Positions 34,241-42,899 of a DNA stretch of 64,000 bases are shown here, one piece after another. The notes beneath the pieces were generated by a model. That model ran no database searches, was not told the origin of the DNA, and worked only from the letters and a program-made list of their open reading frames with translations. This DNA is from JAICXG01 sp036825615 (GTDB lineage: Bacteria; Verrucomicrobiota; Verrucomicrobiia; Chthoniobacterales; UBA10450). The position numbers and the translations under genes are program-made. The first letter of the stretch is position 1. Each line of letters opens with the position of its first letter. The stretch is taken from assembly GCA_036825615.1 (NCBI GenBank), contig DAISXY010000012.1, positions 59,142-123,141 of the forward strand, written 5' to 3'.

Positions 34241-34866
34241 ACCCCTGGTATTTCACGGTCTATCATCTCACCCGGCTCATCGCGAAACTGTGTTTTCGCT
34301 TTCGTTGCATTCATCCCGAGCGCGTCATCCAGGAGGGAGCGGTGATCCTCGCCATGAACCATCAGAGTTATCTCGATCCGCCGCTCGCCGGGATTGGCTG
34401 CCGCCGGGCGATTTATTTTCTCGCTCGCAAAACGCTCTTCGACGTGCCGCTGCTCGGATGGATTTTGCCGAAGCTAAACGTGATTCCGATTGACCAGGAA
34501 GGGAGCGACCGGAGCGCGCTCAAGGCGACGATTCGGGTTCTGCGGGAGAATCACGGCGTGCTCGTTTTCCCCGAAGGCGCGCGGACCGAAGACGGGAACC
34601 TCCAGCCGCCGCAAGCAGGAGTGGGCTTTGTGATTGCAAAAACCCTCGCGCCCGTGGTGCCGATGCGAATCTTCGGCGCGCACGAAGCGCTGCCGCGCGG
34701 CGGCGGCAAGCTGCGTTTCCATCCGATCACGATCGTGGTGGGCGAACCGCTGCACTTCAGCGAAGCGGATCTTGTCGGGCCGCATCGCGAGATTTACCCG
34801 CGCCTGAGCCAGCGGGTGATGGATGCAATCGCCGCGCTGCAACTCCCGTCATCCCGAGCGGAGTGA
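34237..34866 (+). CDS. plsC: 1-acyl-sn-glycerol-3-phosphate acyltransferase
   Basis: 209 residues from GTG 34237 (GTGA overlap with cmk). It carries the HX4D acyltransferase motif as NHQSYLDPP (about residue 42) and the glycerol-phosphate-binding FPEGARTEDG (about 110). It acylates lysophosphatidate to phosphatidate at the inner face of the membrane. The last codons run into a repeat-A element (stop 34864-34866), so the final residues (QLPSSRAE) may come from that repeat. Confidence 0.9.
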   Translation: MNPWYFTVYHLTRLIAKLCFRFRCIHPERVIQEGAVILAMNHQSYLDPPLAGIGCRRAIYFLARKTLFDVPLLGWILPKLNVIPIDQEGSDRSALKATIRVLRENHGVLVFPEGARTEDGNLQPPQAGVGFVIAKTLAPVVPMRIFGAHEALPRGGGKLRFHPITIVVGEPLHFSEADLVGPHREIYPRLSQRVMDAIAALQLPSSRAE

Positions 34867-35000
34867 AGCGCAGCCCATTCTCCGTCATCCCGAGCGAAGT
34901 GAAGCGCCAGCGAAACGAAGTCGAGGGATCCCGTGGAACTGCCGGGAAGCGACGGCGCAAAGTCCATCCGCGGGATCCCTCGACTTCGCTCGGGATGACG
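34848..35000. repeat. palindromic repeat A, cluster of copies
   Basis: Three halves of the family: CGTCATCCCGAGCGGAGTGA at 34848, CGTCATCCCGAGCGAAGTGA at about 34884, and the facing copy GGGATCCCTCGACTTCGCTC with CGGGATGACGG ending near 35001. The whole could form one large hairpin after plsC. Confidence 0.78.
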
Positions 35001-35026
35001 GTGGCCTGATTTGCGTATATTGCGCG

Positions 35027-35230
35027 ATGGATTCAGCAGCGCCATCGGATCGCCCCCGCCCTTCGCGCGCGCCGGGCAACGGTCTCAAGCTCATGCTCGC
35101 GATTGTGATTCTCTTCGCCGCACTCGCCGCTTACGGAGAATGGGAAGCTTTGCACCGCTCGGAATCGATCACGGCCACGATTCAGTCTTCGCCTAACGAC
35201 TCCGCCGCGCCTTCATCCCGGGCCCGCTGA
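35027..35230 (+). CDS. small single-pass membrane protein, unknown
   Basis: 67 residues from ATG 35027; the frame is open further upstream only because it crosses the repeat element. A basic N-terminus (SDRPRPSRAPGNGLK) precedes one membrane helix (LMLAIVILFAALAAYG, about residues 22-38) and a short polar tail. No family was recognised. One 9-mer copy lies in it (35191-35199, read as Pro-Asn-Asp). It could be a genuine small membrane protein or a chance frame. Confidence 0.45.
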   Translation: MDSAAPSDRPRPSRAPGNGLKLMLAIVILFAALAAYGEWEALHRSESITATIQSSPNDSAAPSSRAR

Positions 35231-35287
35231 CACGCGGCGCGCTTTGCGATTTCGAATAACCGAAAGCGGGTTCAGTCTCATCATCGT

Positions 35288-37012
35288 ATGAAAAATATTC
35301 TCCTTCTTTCGCTCTGCGCCGCGCTCGGGCTCGGCGCAGGCGCCTGCCAGAAACAACAAAGTGAAGCCGAGCGGCAGGCGGAGATTGAGCGCGAAGTTCA
35401 ACAGCGGCTTGCGGCCGAACACCAGGCGAGGACCGAAGAGCAATTGAAGGCGCGCGAAGCTGATCTCGCTGCTCGCGAGAACGCGGTCGCCCGCGCCCAG
35501 ACTACCCCAGTCCGGGCGACGACTCCCATCTCAGCGGCCAAAGCAAGTCCGAGCGCCGAGGCCGAGACCGGTTCCTACGCGACTTTCTATCGCAAGCTCG
35601 AGCCCTACGGCGATTGGATCGAAACGGGCAACTACGGTTATGTCTTTCAACCGCGGGTCGCGATCCAGACTAACGAGTGGCGGCCCTACGCCCACGGTCA
35701 TTGGGTTTACACCGACGCAGGCTGGACATGGATCTCGGACGAACCATTTGGCTGGGCCACTTACCACTACGGACGCTGGATTCGGCTGCGCAGCGTTGGC
35801 TGGGTTTGGGTGCCGGGCGAACAATGGGCCCCGGCCTGGGTTTCCTGGCGGCGCGGCAACGATTATGTCGGTTGGGCGCCGTTGCCGCCCGAGGCCCGTT
35901 TCGATCGCGAGACCGGTATTCGCAACTGGGCCGACCGGTATTACGACATTGGGCCCGAGCAATATAACTTCGTTCCGGCTAACGAATTCGGCAGTAAGCT
36001 CACGCCGCGCGAAATCGTGCCGCCGCAACGCAACGTCACGATCATCAACCAGACGACGAACGTGACCAACATCACCTACAACAACTCGATCGTAGTCGAT
36101 CAGGGGCCCAGCTATGACGACTTGCGGGCGCGCAGCCGGCAGCCAATCGAGCGGCTGCGCCTCGAGCGAACGGAGAATGCCACCCAGGACCGGCCGGTGA
36201 TCCGGGGCGAGGTGGTGGCGTTGCCGGTGATGAATTTTCGCGCACCCGAGCCGAATGCGCGCCCACCGCAGGTCGCGCGTAAGGTCGCGCAACCGGAGGT
36301 CGAGCGCGGCTGGACTGGAATCCAGGACACGCAGGCGGCGGAGCAGGCGCGGAAAAAAATCGAGAGTGAAGCCACACCGCCAGCAAACCTGCCGCCGAAA
36401 CGATTCGTTAGGCCGGGTCAGGCGGTTGCGCCGAGTGTAAGCGGCGGAAAAATGGAACCGGTCGGCACCCCGGCGCCGTTGCCGAGTAACCCGCCCACCC
36501 CGCCAGAGACCCGCGCAACCGCAGCGCCGCAGGCAAGCGCAAGTCCGGAGCAATCGCCGGGACAAAGGCGAAATGAGAATCGCCGGCGTCAGGAACAAAG
36601 AGCACAAAAGCGGCAGGCGGAACGTGAACAAAAGGTGAGGCAACCGGGCAACGACAAACCCGCGACTGCAACGCCTTCGCCGGCGTCGAAGGCAACACCT
36701 TCTCCTGCTCAGACCGCGGCCGCTGCCGCCACGCCAGAGGACTCGCCTAACGACAACGTAGAAAACCGTAACCGCGAACAACGGCAGCGGGACCGCGGGC
36801 AACGCCAGGAGCAGCGTGGGCAACGACCGCATAAGGCCGGCGAAAGGACAGGCCGGCCAACTCCATCGCCCGAGTCGAGGGCTGCCGAGTCGGTTTCCCC
36901 TAACGAAAACGCCGGAGGAACCAAGGCAGATCAGGACCGCGAGAGGCGCAACCGTCGCGGCCGACAGCCGCGGTCGAACGAAAACTCCCCGTCGCCGACG
37001 CCTGCGGGCTGA
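35288..37012 (+). CDS. DUF6600-like lipoprotein with charged low-complexity tail
   Basis: 574 residues. A lipoprotein signal ends in LGAGAC (Cys about residue 20), followed by a charged coiled-coil (25-75). Residues about 95-235 are Trp/Tyr/Gly-rich with repeated units (YGDWIETGNYGYVFQP, WVYTDAGWTWISDEPFGWATYHYGRW, WVWVPGEQWAPAWVSWR), the DUF6600-type domain. From about 400 to the end the protein is Pro/Arg/Glu/Gln-rich and looks disordered (RRRQEQRAQKRQAEREQK). It is probably envelope-attached; the function is unknown. Long opposite-strand open frames over it are shadows of this biased composition. Confidence 0.78.
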   Translation: MKNILLLSLCAALGLGAGACQKQQSEAERQAEIEREVQQRLAAEHQARTEEQLKAREADLAARENAVARAQTTPVRATTPISAAKASPSAEAETGSYATFYRKLEPYGDWIETGNYGYVFQPRVAIQTNEWRPYAHGHWVYTDAGWTWISDEPFGWATYHYGRWIRLRSVGWVWVPGEQWAPAWVSWRRGNDYVGWAPLPPEARFDRETGIRNWADRYYDIGPEQYNFVPANEFGSKLTPREIVPPQRNVTIINQTTNVTNITYNNSIVVDQGPSYDDLRARSRQPIERLRLERTENATQDRPVIRGEVVALPVMNFRAPEPNARPPQVARKVAQPEVERGWTGIQDTQAAEQARKKIESEATPPANLPPKRFVRPGQAVAPSVSGGKMEPVGTPAPLPSNPPTPPETRATAAPQASASPEQSPGQRRNENRRRQEQRAQKRQAEREQKVRQPGNDKPATATPSPASKATPSPAQTAAAAATPEDSPNDNVENRNREQRQRDRGQRQEQRGQRPHKAGERTGRPTPSPESRAAESVSPNENAGGTKADQDRERRNRRGRQPRSNENSPSPTPAG

Positions 37013-37034
37013 CCAAACCAGCGAGCACAACACC

Positions 37035-37160
37035 CTGTCATCTCGAGGCTGGCGAAGCGCGCCGGGGGATCTCGCAATTGCAATTAGCGCTTTCCGGCCC
37101 AAACGGAGGTGAAAATGGCATTGGCGAGGTCCCTCGCCGTCCTTCGGCGGCTCGGGATGA
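37035..37160. repeat. palindromic repeat A, diverged pair
   Basis: CTGTCATCTCGAGGCTGGCG with GGGGGATCTCGC, then about 60 bp, then GAGGTCCCTCGCCGTCCTTC with GGCTCGGGATGAC. It lies between the convergent DUF6600-like and ligase genes and would fold in both transcripts. Confidence 0.65.
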
Positions 37161-37170
37161 CAATTTGGGC

Positions 37171-40077
37171 CTAACGACTTTGCTCAGCCAGGCGGCGGGC
37201 GTAATCGAGGGTGTCGATTGCGTCCACGGTTTTGTCTCGCCGGATCGCTTTGATCCGCGGAAAGCGCAACGCCAGCCCGCTCGCGTGCCGATTGCTCGGC
37301 TGGATGGAATTGAACGCCACCTCGAGGACGACCTCGGGTTTCACTTCGAGATAGCGGCCACGATCGTTGATTGCGGTTTTGCGAAAGTGTTCGGTCAGTT
37401 CGGCGATCTCGACATCCGTTAACCCGCTGTAGGCTTTGCCAATCGGGAGCAGTCGTCCGCTTTCCTCATCGCGCACTGCAAACGTGTAATCGCTCAGGAC
37501 ATGATTGCGTTTGCCGTGCCCGAGTTCCGCCGCAACCACGACCACATCGAGCGTCGCCAGCTCCTTCTTCAGTTTGAACCAGGAAAGTCCGCGCCGGCCC
37601 GGCGTGTAGAAGCTCTCCGGGTCCTTCACCATCAGGCCCTCGTTGAAACGCCGGCGCGCCATTTGAAAAGCCGATTCAATTTCCTCGGCCGATTGCGCCG
37701 TCGAAACCTCCGCAATCTGAAATCGCTCCGGCATTGTTAGGCCGCTGAGCAACTCACGCCGCTTACGCAGCGGCGTTTTCAAGAGCGAGCGGCCGTCCAG
37801 CCAGAGCAGATCGAAGGCGACAAAGATTACGGGCACATCCGCGGCTGGCGTGTCGAAAAGGTCGCCGCTCTCGCTTTTGCGCCCGAGCCGTTTTTGCAGG
37901 TCGAAAAAGGTCAGCTTTTTCCCGTGCTCGAAGGCCATGATCTCACCGTCGAGAATCAGATCGGCGGAAAAATCGCGCGCCTTCGTCGCGATCTCGGTGA
38001 ATTGATTGGTCACGCGGCGCAGGTCGCGCGAGAAAAGTTCGACCCGATCCGGGCCGCGATGAAGCTGGGCGCGGATGCCGTCGAACTTGTCCTCGACGAA
38101 GACGAAGGGGCGGCGGTTTCCGGTCATTCCACGGGGTCCCTCGACTTCGCCTTCGGCTCCGCTCGGGATGACGGCAGATGCTGCACGCGATCCCTCGGCT
38201 GCGCTCGGGATGACGGCAGACGTTCCACGGGATCCCTCGGCTGCGCTCGGGATGACGGGATCGTTAGGCACAGATTCAGCGAAGCGGGCCCAGATTGCTT
38301 CCGCGGTTGGTTCGGGGCTGGCGAGCATGACTTTGATCGGACGAAAAAGGGTGAGCTCGGCCCGGTCGAGCTCGCGGCGGCGGGCGAGGAGCGCGGTCTG
38401 GCCGATGTCGCCTAACAACATGTGGGTCTCCTTCAGTTCTTCCAGCGGCGCCGCAAAGGCGCGCGCGATCGCTTCCTCGACCAGGCCCTCGCGCAGGCCG
38501 ATGCGAAGATCGCCGGTGAGAATTTTGACCACGTATTGGGCCTCGAGCGGGGTGAGTTTCGCGAACCGATCCTGGAGCAGTTCGGTCTTGCCGGCCGGCC
38601 CGCGGGTCTGGTGGAGCGCTTCAAAGAGGGCGTGAGCGTCGCCTAACGAAAAGGGTTCGGGATGGGTGCGCCCTTCCAGCACCTCGAAGGCGGTTTTGCT
38701 CGCGTCGCCATGACTCGCCGCGATCCGGTGCAGCTCGGCCTCGCTGCGTCCGCTGGCAGCGAGGAGCGCGCGATAGATAATTGCCCAACCGGCCTGAAGG
38801 GTACGCTGGTCGCTTTGCGCGAAGGCCTTGCCGGTGAGGAAAATCGCGGCGATCCGGAGTTGTTCCGGCTCGAGATCCTCCAGGTAGTCCGCGAGCAGGC
38901 GGGTCTTCTCGAGTTTTGCAGGGGTGGCGGCGATCTGTTCGCCCAGCTCGGCGAAACGGCGGAATTCCGACTCGGCAATGGTTCCCGGATTTTCGTTAGT
39001 CGTTAGGGAAGTTTGCAACGTTGAAACAGCGTCGCCGCCACGCGGAACGCGGGCGCGAGCGGGAGGCGCATCAGAGCGCAGAGTCAGTTCGAGCTGGTTC
39101 TGTTCCGTTAAGGGCCAGGCTTCGATGCCGCGGTCGCGCAGGTCGCGCGCGAAATCGGCCGCGAACCCATGCAAAGTGAGGACGCGCTCCGGTTGCACGA
39201 GGTCGACATAACGCATGAGGTCGGTGTAATCGGCGTGGTCGGAGAGCGGGAAGGCGGCGTCGACCTGGTAGCGGTAGATCGCGTTTGGCTCGACCGCCCA
39301 GCCGCTGATCATCGCGACTTTTTTGTTCGTTAGGCGCTCGAGCATGCGGGAGCGATTTACGCTCGGCGGGCAGATGAGCACGCGCCCATCGAGCGCATTC
39401 GGGTGGTAACGTTCGTAGGCGCAGAACGACTGCCCAAACTGTTCGTAGATGCGGGTCATGCGAAAGACCGAGCCGTGGAGCATCGGGCGGAGATCGGCCT
39501 GGTCGAGGGCGCAGAGAATTTCCTGGGCTTTGCCTAACGAATAGCCCAGGAGGACGGGGGTGGCGCCTTCTTCCAGGGTTTCGTGGCAAAAGGCGACAAT
39601 CTGTTGCACGACCAGCTCGGTGGGCGGAAAACGGTAGCGCGGCCGGCCGAAGGTGGTCTCCATCACGAGAGTGTCGGTGAGCTTCCATTCCGCCGGTTCG
39701 GCGGAAAGGCCGGGGCGCAACTTGAAATCGCCGGTGTAGAGAAGACGGCTTGCGTCGGTCTCGAGAAAAAGTTGAGCGGAGCCAAAAATATGACCCGCCG
39801 GCAGGAGGGTGACGCGCAAGCCATGGACCTCGGTTGCCTGGCCGAAAGCGAGGACATGTTCGCGCCGTTCGCCCGGCATGCGGGCCTGCATCAGGCGCGC
39901 GGTTTTTTCGGAAAGAATGATTTCGTCGTGAGGTGCGATGTGATCGCTGTGGGCGTGCGAGACGAAGGCGAAAGGCTTCGCATCCCATGGATCGAGCCAA
40001 AGGTTTTCGTCAGGCAGGAAAACCCCGCGTTCGTACTGGACCTGGATCACACCGGAATGTAAGCGGCGCGAGGGCAA
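37171..40077 (-). CDS. fusion of MBL-fold exonuclease and ATP-dependent DNA ligase
   Basis: 968 residues from ATG 40077; GTG 40050 is also possible. Residues 1-330 are a metallo-beta-lactamase-fold nuclease (SHAHSDHIAPHDE, AGHIFGSAQLFLE, YTGDFKLRPG), the ligase-associated exonuclease type. Residues about 360-600 are the DNA-binding domain of LigB-like ATP ligases and 655-965 the catalytic and OB domains, with nucleotidyl-Lys motif VEDKFDGIRAQL (Lys 664) and LMVKDPESFYTPGRRG. These are usually separate neighbours, here one protein for end processing and joining. Residues about 606-651 are encoded by three in-frame copies of repeat A, just before the active site. The stop is formed by a 9-mer copy. 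Confidence 0.9.
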   Translation of the reverse strand: MPSRRLHSGVIQVQYERGVFLPDENLWLDPWDAKPFAFVSHAHSDHIAPHDEIILSEKTARLMQARMPGERREHVLAFGQATEVHGLRVTLLPAGHIFGSAQLFLETDASRLLYTGDFKLRPGLSAEPAEWKLTDTLVMETTFGRPRYRFPPTELVVQQIVAFCHETLEEGATPVLLGYSLGKAQEILCALDQADLRPMLHGSVFRMTRIYEQFGQSFCAYERYHPNALDGRVLICPPSVNRSRMLERLTNKKVAMISGWAVEPNAIYRYQVDAAFPLSDHADYTDLMRYVDLVQPERVLTLHGFAADFARDLRDRGIEAWPLTEQNQLELTLRSDAPPARARVPRGGDAVSTLQTSLTTNENPGTIAESEFRRFAELGEQIAATPAKLEKTRLLADYLEDLEPEQLRIAAIFLTGKAFAQSDQRTLQAGWAIIYRALLAASGRSEAELHRIAASHGDASKTAFEVLEGRTHPEPFSLGDAHALFEALHQTRGPAGKTELLQDRFAKLTPLEAQYVVKILTGDLRIGLREGLVEEAIARAFAAPLEELKETHMLLGDIGQTALLARRRELDRAELTLFRPIKVMLASPEPTAEAIWARFAESVPNDPVIPSAAEGSRGTSAVIPSAAEGSRAASAVIPSGAEGEVEGPRGMTGNRRPFVFVEDKFDGIRAQLHRGPDRVELFSRDLRRVTNQFTEIATKARDFSADLILDGEIMAFEHGKKLTFFDLQKRLGRKSESGDLFDTPAADVPVIFVAFDLLWLDGRSLLKTPLRKRRELLSGLTMPERFQIAEVSTAQSAEEIESAFQMARRRFNEGLMVKDPESFYTPGRRGLSWFKLKKELATLDVVVVAAELGHGKRNHVLSDYTFAVRDEESGRLLPIGKAYSGLTDVEIAELTEHFRKTAINDRGRYLEVKPEVVLEVAFNSIQPSNRHASGLALRFPRIKAIRRDKTVDAIDTLDYARRLAEQSR
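38125..38260. repeat. three tandem repeat-A units inside the DNA ligase gene
   Basis: Read on the ligase strand each unit begins GTCATCCCGAGCG and continues AGCCGAGGGATC. Two units have a 42-nt period (38179-38220 and 38221-38260) and a third, longer one ends at 38125. The multiple-of-three period keeps the ligase frame open and yields VIPSAAEGSRGTSA, VIPSAAEGSRAASA and VIPSGAEGEVEGPRG. Confidence 0.88.
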
Positions 40078-40094
40078 TGCGCGAAGCGGTCGCC

Positions 40095-40215
40095 TTTGCT
40101 CCCTTACTCTTGCTCGTGCCCGTAATCGTGCTCGTGCTCGAGTCGTTAGGGAATTCGGTTTCGATTACGAGCACGATCAGGAGCAGGAGCAGGAGCAGGA
40201 GTGGGAGCAGGAGAA
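40095..40215. repeat. repeat C: hairpin plus (GGAGCA)n tract
   Basis: TCGTGCCCGTAATCG (40114-40128) pairs, with one mismatch, with CGATTACGAGCACGA (40162-40176) around a 33-nt loop that contains TCGTTAGGG. A tract of AGGAGC hexamers follows (40178-40214). It lies between the divergent ligase and lipoprotein genes. A related element occurs at 54029-54185. Confidence 0.75.
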
Positions 40216-40268
40216 ATGGGGACGGTGGATTGACACTCTTGCGCTGATCCCGTTTCATCTCCGGCGTC

Positions 40269-40781
40269 GTGAAGATCTGGCCAGTGCTTCTTTGCCTTCT
40301 ACTCGCGGGATGCGCCGCGACTCCGCCGCGGCCCTATCAGGTGGAAAATCCGAAGCCGCTCCCGATCGCGCTCGATCCCGCCTTCGAGTTTCGCAAGGTG
40401 AAGGAATATTTCCTCGACCCAGCGCCGCCGCGCCTCACTGGACAAATCAACGCCGCGGTCGCTTTCGAACGCGATTACCGCTTCTACGGCGCGGTCACGG
40501 CGCTCGACCAGCACATGCGTTATGGCACGTATCTTGATTTTTTCTGGCGGGCAAAACGCGATGCCCAGGTGCGGGTGCGGCTGGAGTATCGGCAGGAAAA
40601 ATTGCACGCGCTCGTGCAGGCGCGGGAGGTCACCTACCCGCACGCGCGCGGTCATCATCAGACTGAATTCAGGATTATCGGCGATGATTTTTTCGACGAC
40701 GGGCGAGTTATCGCCTGGCGCGCGTTACTAATTGTGGACGGCCGAATTGTGGCTTTGCGTCGATCTTATCTCTGGGAGTAA
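40269..40781 (+). CDS. lipoprotein of unknown function
   Basis: 170 residues from GTG 40269. The signal peptide ends in LLLAGC (Cys about residue 15). The mature part mixes beta-type stretches (YRFYGAVTALDQHMRYGTYLDFFWR, RVRLEYRQEKLHALVQAREV) and ends RVIAWRALLIVDGRIVALRRSYLWE; a single compact domain seems likely. No family was recognised. It stands alone, downstream of repeat C, with TTGACA at 40230-40235 as a possible -35 but no clear -10. Confidence 0.7.
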   Translation: MKIWPVLLCLLLAGCAATPPRPYQVENPKPLPIALDPAFEFRKVKEYFLDPAPPRLTGQINAAVAFERDYRFYGAVTALDQHMRYGTYLDFFWRAKRDAQVRVRLEYRQEKLHALVQAREVTYPHARGHHQTEFRIIGDDFFDDGRVIAWRALLIVDGRIVALRRSYLWE

Positions 40782-40897
40782 ACAACTCTGGAACGAGATA
40801 CACGTGCGGTTTTCGCGCCTGAGAGAATGAACGAGGGTTGCCTCGGCTTTTTCTTCTTTGCACCTAGGGATTTAGACGAACGAACTCGCCGGATGGA

Positions 40898-40925
40898 TTG
40901 ACAGTATCGGGCGAAATTTTATCTT
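40898..40925 (+). promoter_or_regulatory. possible promoter of the STAS-phosphatase-grpE operon
   Basis: TTGACA (40898-40903) and TATCTT (40920-40925) are separated by 16 nt. Transcription from here would start about 40932, only a few nt before GTG 40935, giving an almost leaderless mRNA; no Shine-Dalgarno is seen before that start. Confidence 0.45.
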
Positions 40926-40934
40926 TGATCAGTC

Positions 40935-41450
40935 GTGCAGTCCTCGATTCAAGTAGGCGTCAACGGCCCGGTTGTCTGGGTGCGAGTGGCGGGGCGGGGG
41001 AGTTTCCTCGAGAGCGGCAGCCTGAAGGAATTCGGGCGTGAGATGGTGAACAGAGGCTATCGCGAATTCGTCTTCGACCTGCAAGAGTGCGCGATGATGG
41101 ATTCGACTTTCATGGGTACAATGGCGGGAATGGCGCTGCGTCTCAAGGAATTGGGTGAGGGCCGCCTCCGGGTCGTGCATGCGGGGACTCGCAGCCGCGA
41201 ACTGCTTTCCGGTTTGGGCTTGGATCAGATTTTCGACATCCAATCCGACGGCGCCTCCGCTGCCCCGGAGTGCGAGATTTTGGAGAAAACGGAGAAGGAC
41301 GGCGCGGAAAATGTGAAGCGGGAACAGGCCAGCACGATGCTCGAAGCGCACGAAGCCTTGTGCGAAGCGCGCCCGGAGAATATCACTCGCTTCAAGGACG
41401 TCCTCGAATATCTCAAACAGGATCTTCGACAAGAGAACGCAGCGAAGTAA
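40935..41450 (+). CDS. STAS-domain protein (anti-anti-sigma factor-like)
   Basis: 171 residues from GTG 40935. Residues 1-105 form a STAS domain with VVWVRVAGRGSFLESGSL and CAMMDSTFMGTMAGMALRL, in which the Ser/Thr after Asp matches the phosphorylation site of SpoIIAA/RsbV. Residues 110-171 are an extra charged helical tail (EKTEKDGAENVKREQASTMLEAH) not usual in the family. The gene is 15 nt upstream of a PP2C phosphatase, its likely activator. No RsbW-like kinase is in the window. Confidence 0.85.
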   Translation: MQSSIQVGVNGPVVWVRVAGRGSFLESGSLKEFGREMVNRGYREFVFDLQECAMMDSTFMGTMAGMALRLKELGEGRLRVVHAGTRSRELLSGLGLDQIFDIQSDGASAAPECEILEKTEKDGAENVKREQASTMLEAHEALCEARPENITRFKDVLEYLKQDLRQENAAK

Positions 41451-41465
41451 CTCGACTTCGGCTCC

Positions 41466-42899
41466 ATGCGATTTCTCTTCTTTGGGCTGCTTGTCGCTGC
41501 GCTTATCGGCTGGCTGCTCACGTACCAGCGGCAGCGCTGGCGCATTCGCGCCCTCGAACGCTCGAACGAAGCCATCCAGGTGGAGGAGAATCTCGTCTTC
41601 GATTTTCTTCACGGGCTGGGCGAAGCCTTCCGCGACGTTATTCGCCCGCATGATTTGCATCGGCTGATTGTCGAAAGCTCGGTGCGGATTCTCGACGCTC
41701 ACGGCGGCGCCCTTTATCTCGCCGACCGGAGCGGGATGCGTCTGATGCCGGCGTTTCTTTCCCGCGGTTGTCCGCCGCTGGTTGAGGTGCCCGAGCGTAT
41801 CCTGCAACAGGCGACGACCGCGCCGGCCGCGCTCGAAAGTTTTCTTCGCTCGCACCCGGTGGAGGCGAATGAGGGGCTGGTCGGGCGGGTTTGGAAAGAG
41901 GGCGAGGCCCTGCTGCTAAGCGATCTGGCCGATGCACCGGAACTGGCGAAACTGCGCCAGAGTGCGCATGGCGCCGCTTCGGTCATGATCACGCCGCTGC
42001 TCTATGGGCGGCAGAATCTCGGCGTTCTGGCGTTGGCTAATGGGGCCATGAGTGCGCCGTTTACGCCGAGTGATTTCGTCGTCTTCAAATCGATCTCGGA
42101 GCAATCAGCCTTCGCGCTTTACAATGCGATCGTCTATTCCGAAGCGAACGAAAAGAAACGGCTCGATCACGATCTCCAGATCGCGCGCGACATTCAGCGG
42201 ATTCTGCTCCCGGCCAAGCCGCCGCCGATTGATGGTTTCGATATCGCGGGTGTAAACCTGCCGGCCCGCCAGGTGAGCGGTGATTACTATGACTATATCG
42301 CGGTCGATGAAGAGCGGCTCGGGGTGGTCATTGCCGACGTCTCGGGCAAAGGCGTGCCGGCCTCGCTTATCATGGCGATCTGCCGCAGCGTCCTTCGGGC
42401 CGAGGCGCGGCTTGCAGAATCGCCGGCGGAAGTATTGCGGAAGGTCAATCGCCAGCTCTATCCCGATATCAAAGAGGACATGTTCATCAGCATGGCCTAT
42501 CTGATTCTCGACCACAAAAACAACCACGTGACCCTCTCCCGTGGCGGGCACGATGCGCCGCTCCTCTACCGCGCCAGGAGCGGCGAGGTCGAGGTCCTGA
42601 AGCCGCCGGGAATGGCGCTCGGAATTGACAGTGGCGACGTGTTCGATAGGATAACCGGCGATCTTTCCGTGCCCCTCGAACGCGATGATTGCCTCGTCCT
42701 TTACACCGATGGCGTCACCGAAGCGCTCAACGCCGAGGGCGACGAATTCGGTCCGGAACGGATGACTCGCTCGCTCCGGGCGAGCGCGCGCGAGGGCGCC
42801 GAGGGGATCATCAACCGGATCACCGCTGATGTGCGCAACTTCGCCGGCGGTCATCCGCAACATGACGACATCACTTTGATTGTAGTGCGCAAGACATGA
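41466..42899 (+). CDS. membrane-anchored GAF-PP2C (RsbU-type) phosphatase
   Basis: 477 residues. One N-terminal helix (RFLFFGLLVAALIGWLLTY), a coiled linker, a GAF domain (about 45-215: FRDVIRPHDLHRLIV, HGAASVMITPLLYGRQNLGVL), a signalling helix with DHDLQIARDIQRILLP, and a PP2C/SpoIIE phosphatase (about 245-475). Metal sites: VSGDYYDY, IADVSGKGVPASL, LYTDGVTEAL and HDDITLIVV. It should dephosphorylate the STAS protein encoded just upstream in response to a GAF ligand. It overlaps grpE by 4 nt, linking this switch to chaperone expression. Confidence 0.92.
   Translation: MRFLFFGLLVAALIGWLLTYQRQRWRIRALERSNEAIQVEENLVFDFLHGLGEAFRDVIRPHDLHRLIVESSVRILDAHGGALYLADRSGMRLMPAFLSRGCPPLVEVPERILQQATTAPAALESFLRSHPVEANEGLVGRVWKEGEALLLSDLADAPELAKLRQSAHGAASVMITPLLYGRQNLGVLALANGAMSAPFTPSDFVVFKSISEQSAFALYNAIVYSEANEKKRLDHDLQIARDIQRILLPAKPPPIDGFDIAGVNLPARQVSGDYYDYIAVDEERLGVVIADVSGKGVPASLIMAICRSVLRAEARLAESPAEVLRKVNRQLYPDIKEDMFISMAYLILDHKNNHVTLSRGGHDAPLLYRARSGEVEVLKPPGMALGIDSGDVFDRITGDLSVPLERDDCLVLYTDGVTEALNAEGDEFGPERMTRSLRASAREGAEGIINRITADVRNFAGGHPQHDDITLIVVRKT

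Noticed and set aside
34823..35026. Upstream half of the ORF ending at 35230
   Set aside because: It is a translation of repeat A copies; only the part from ATG 35027 has membrane-protein character.
35531..37102. 523-codon minus-strand ORF opposite the DUF6600-like gene
   Set aside because: Arg/Leu-rich artefact of low-complexity sequence; no domain.
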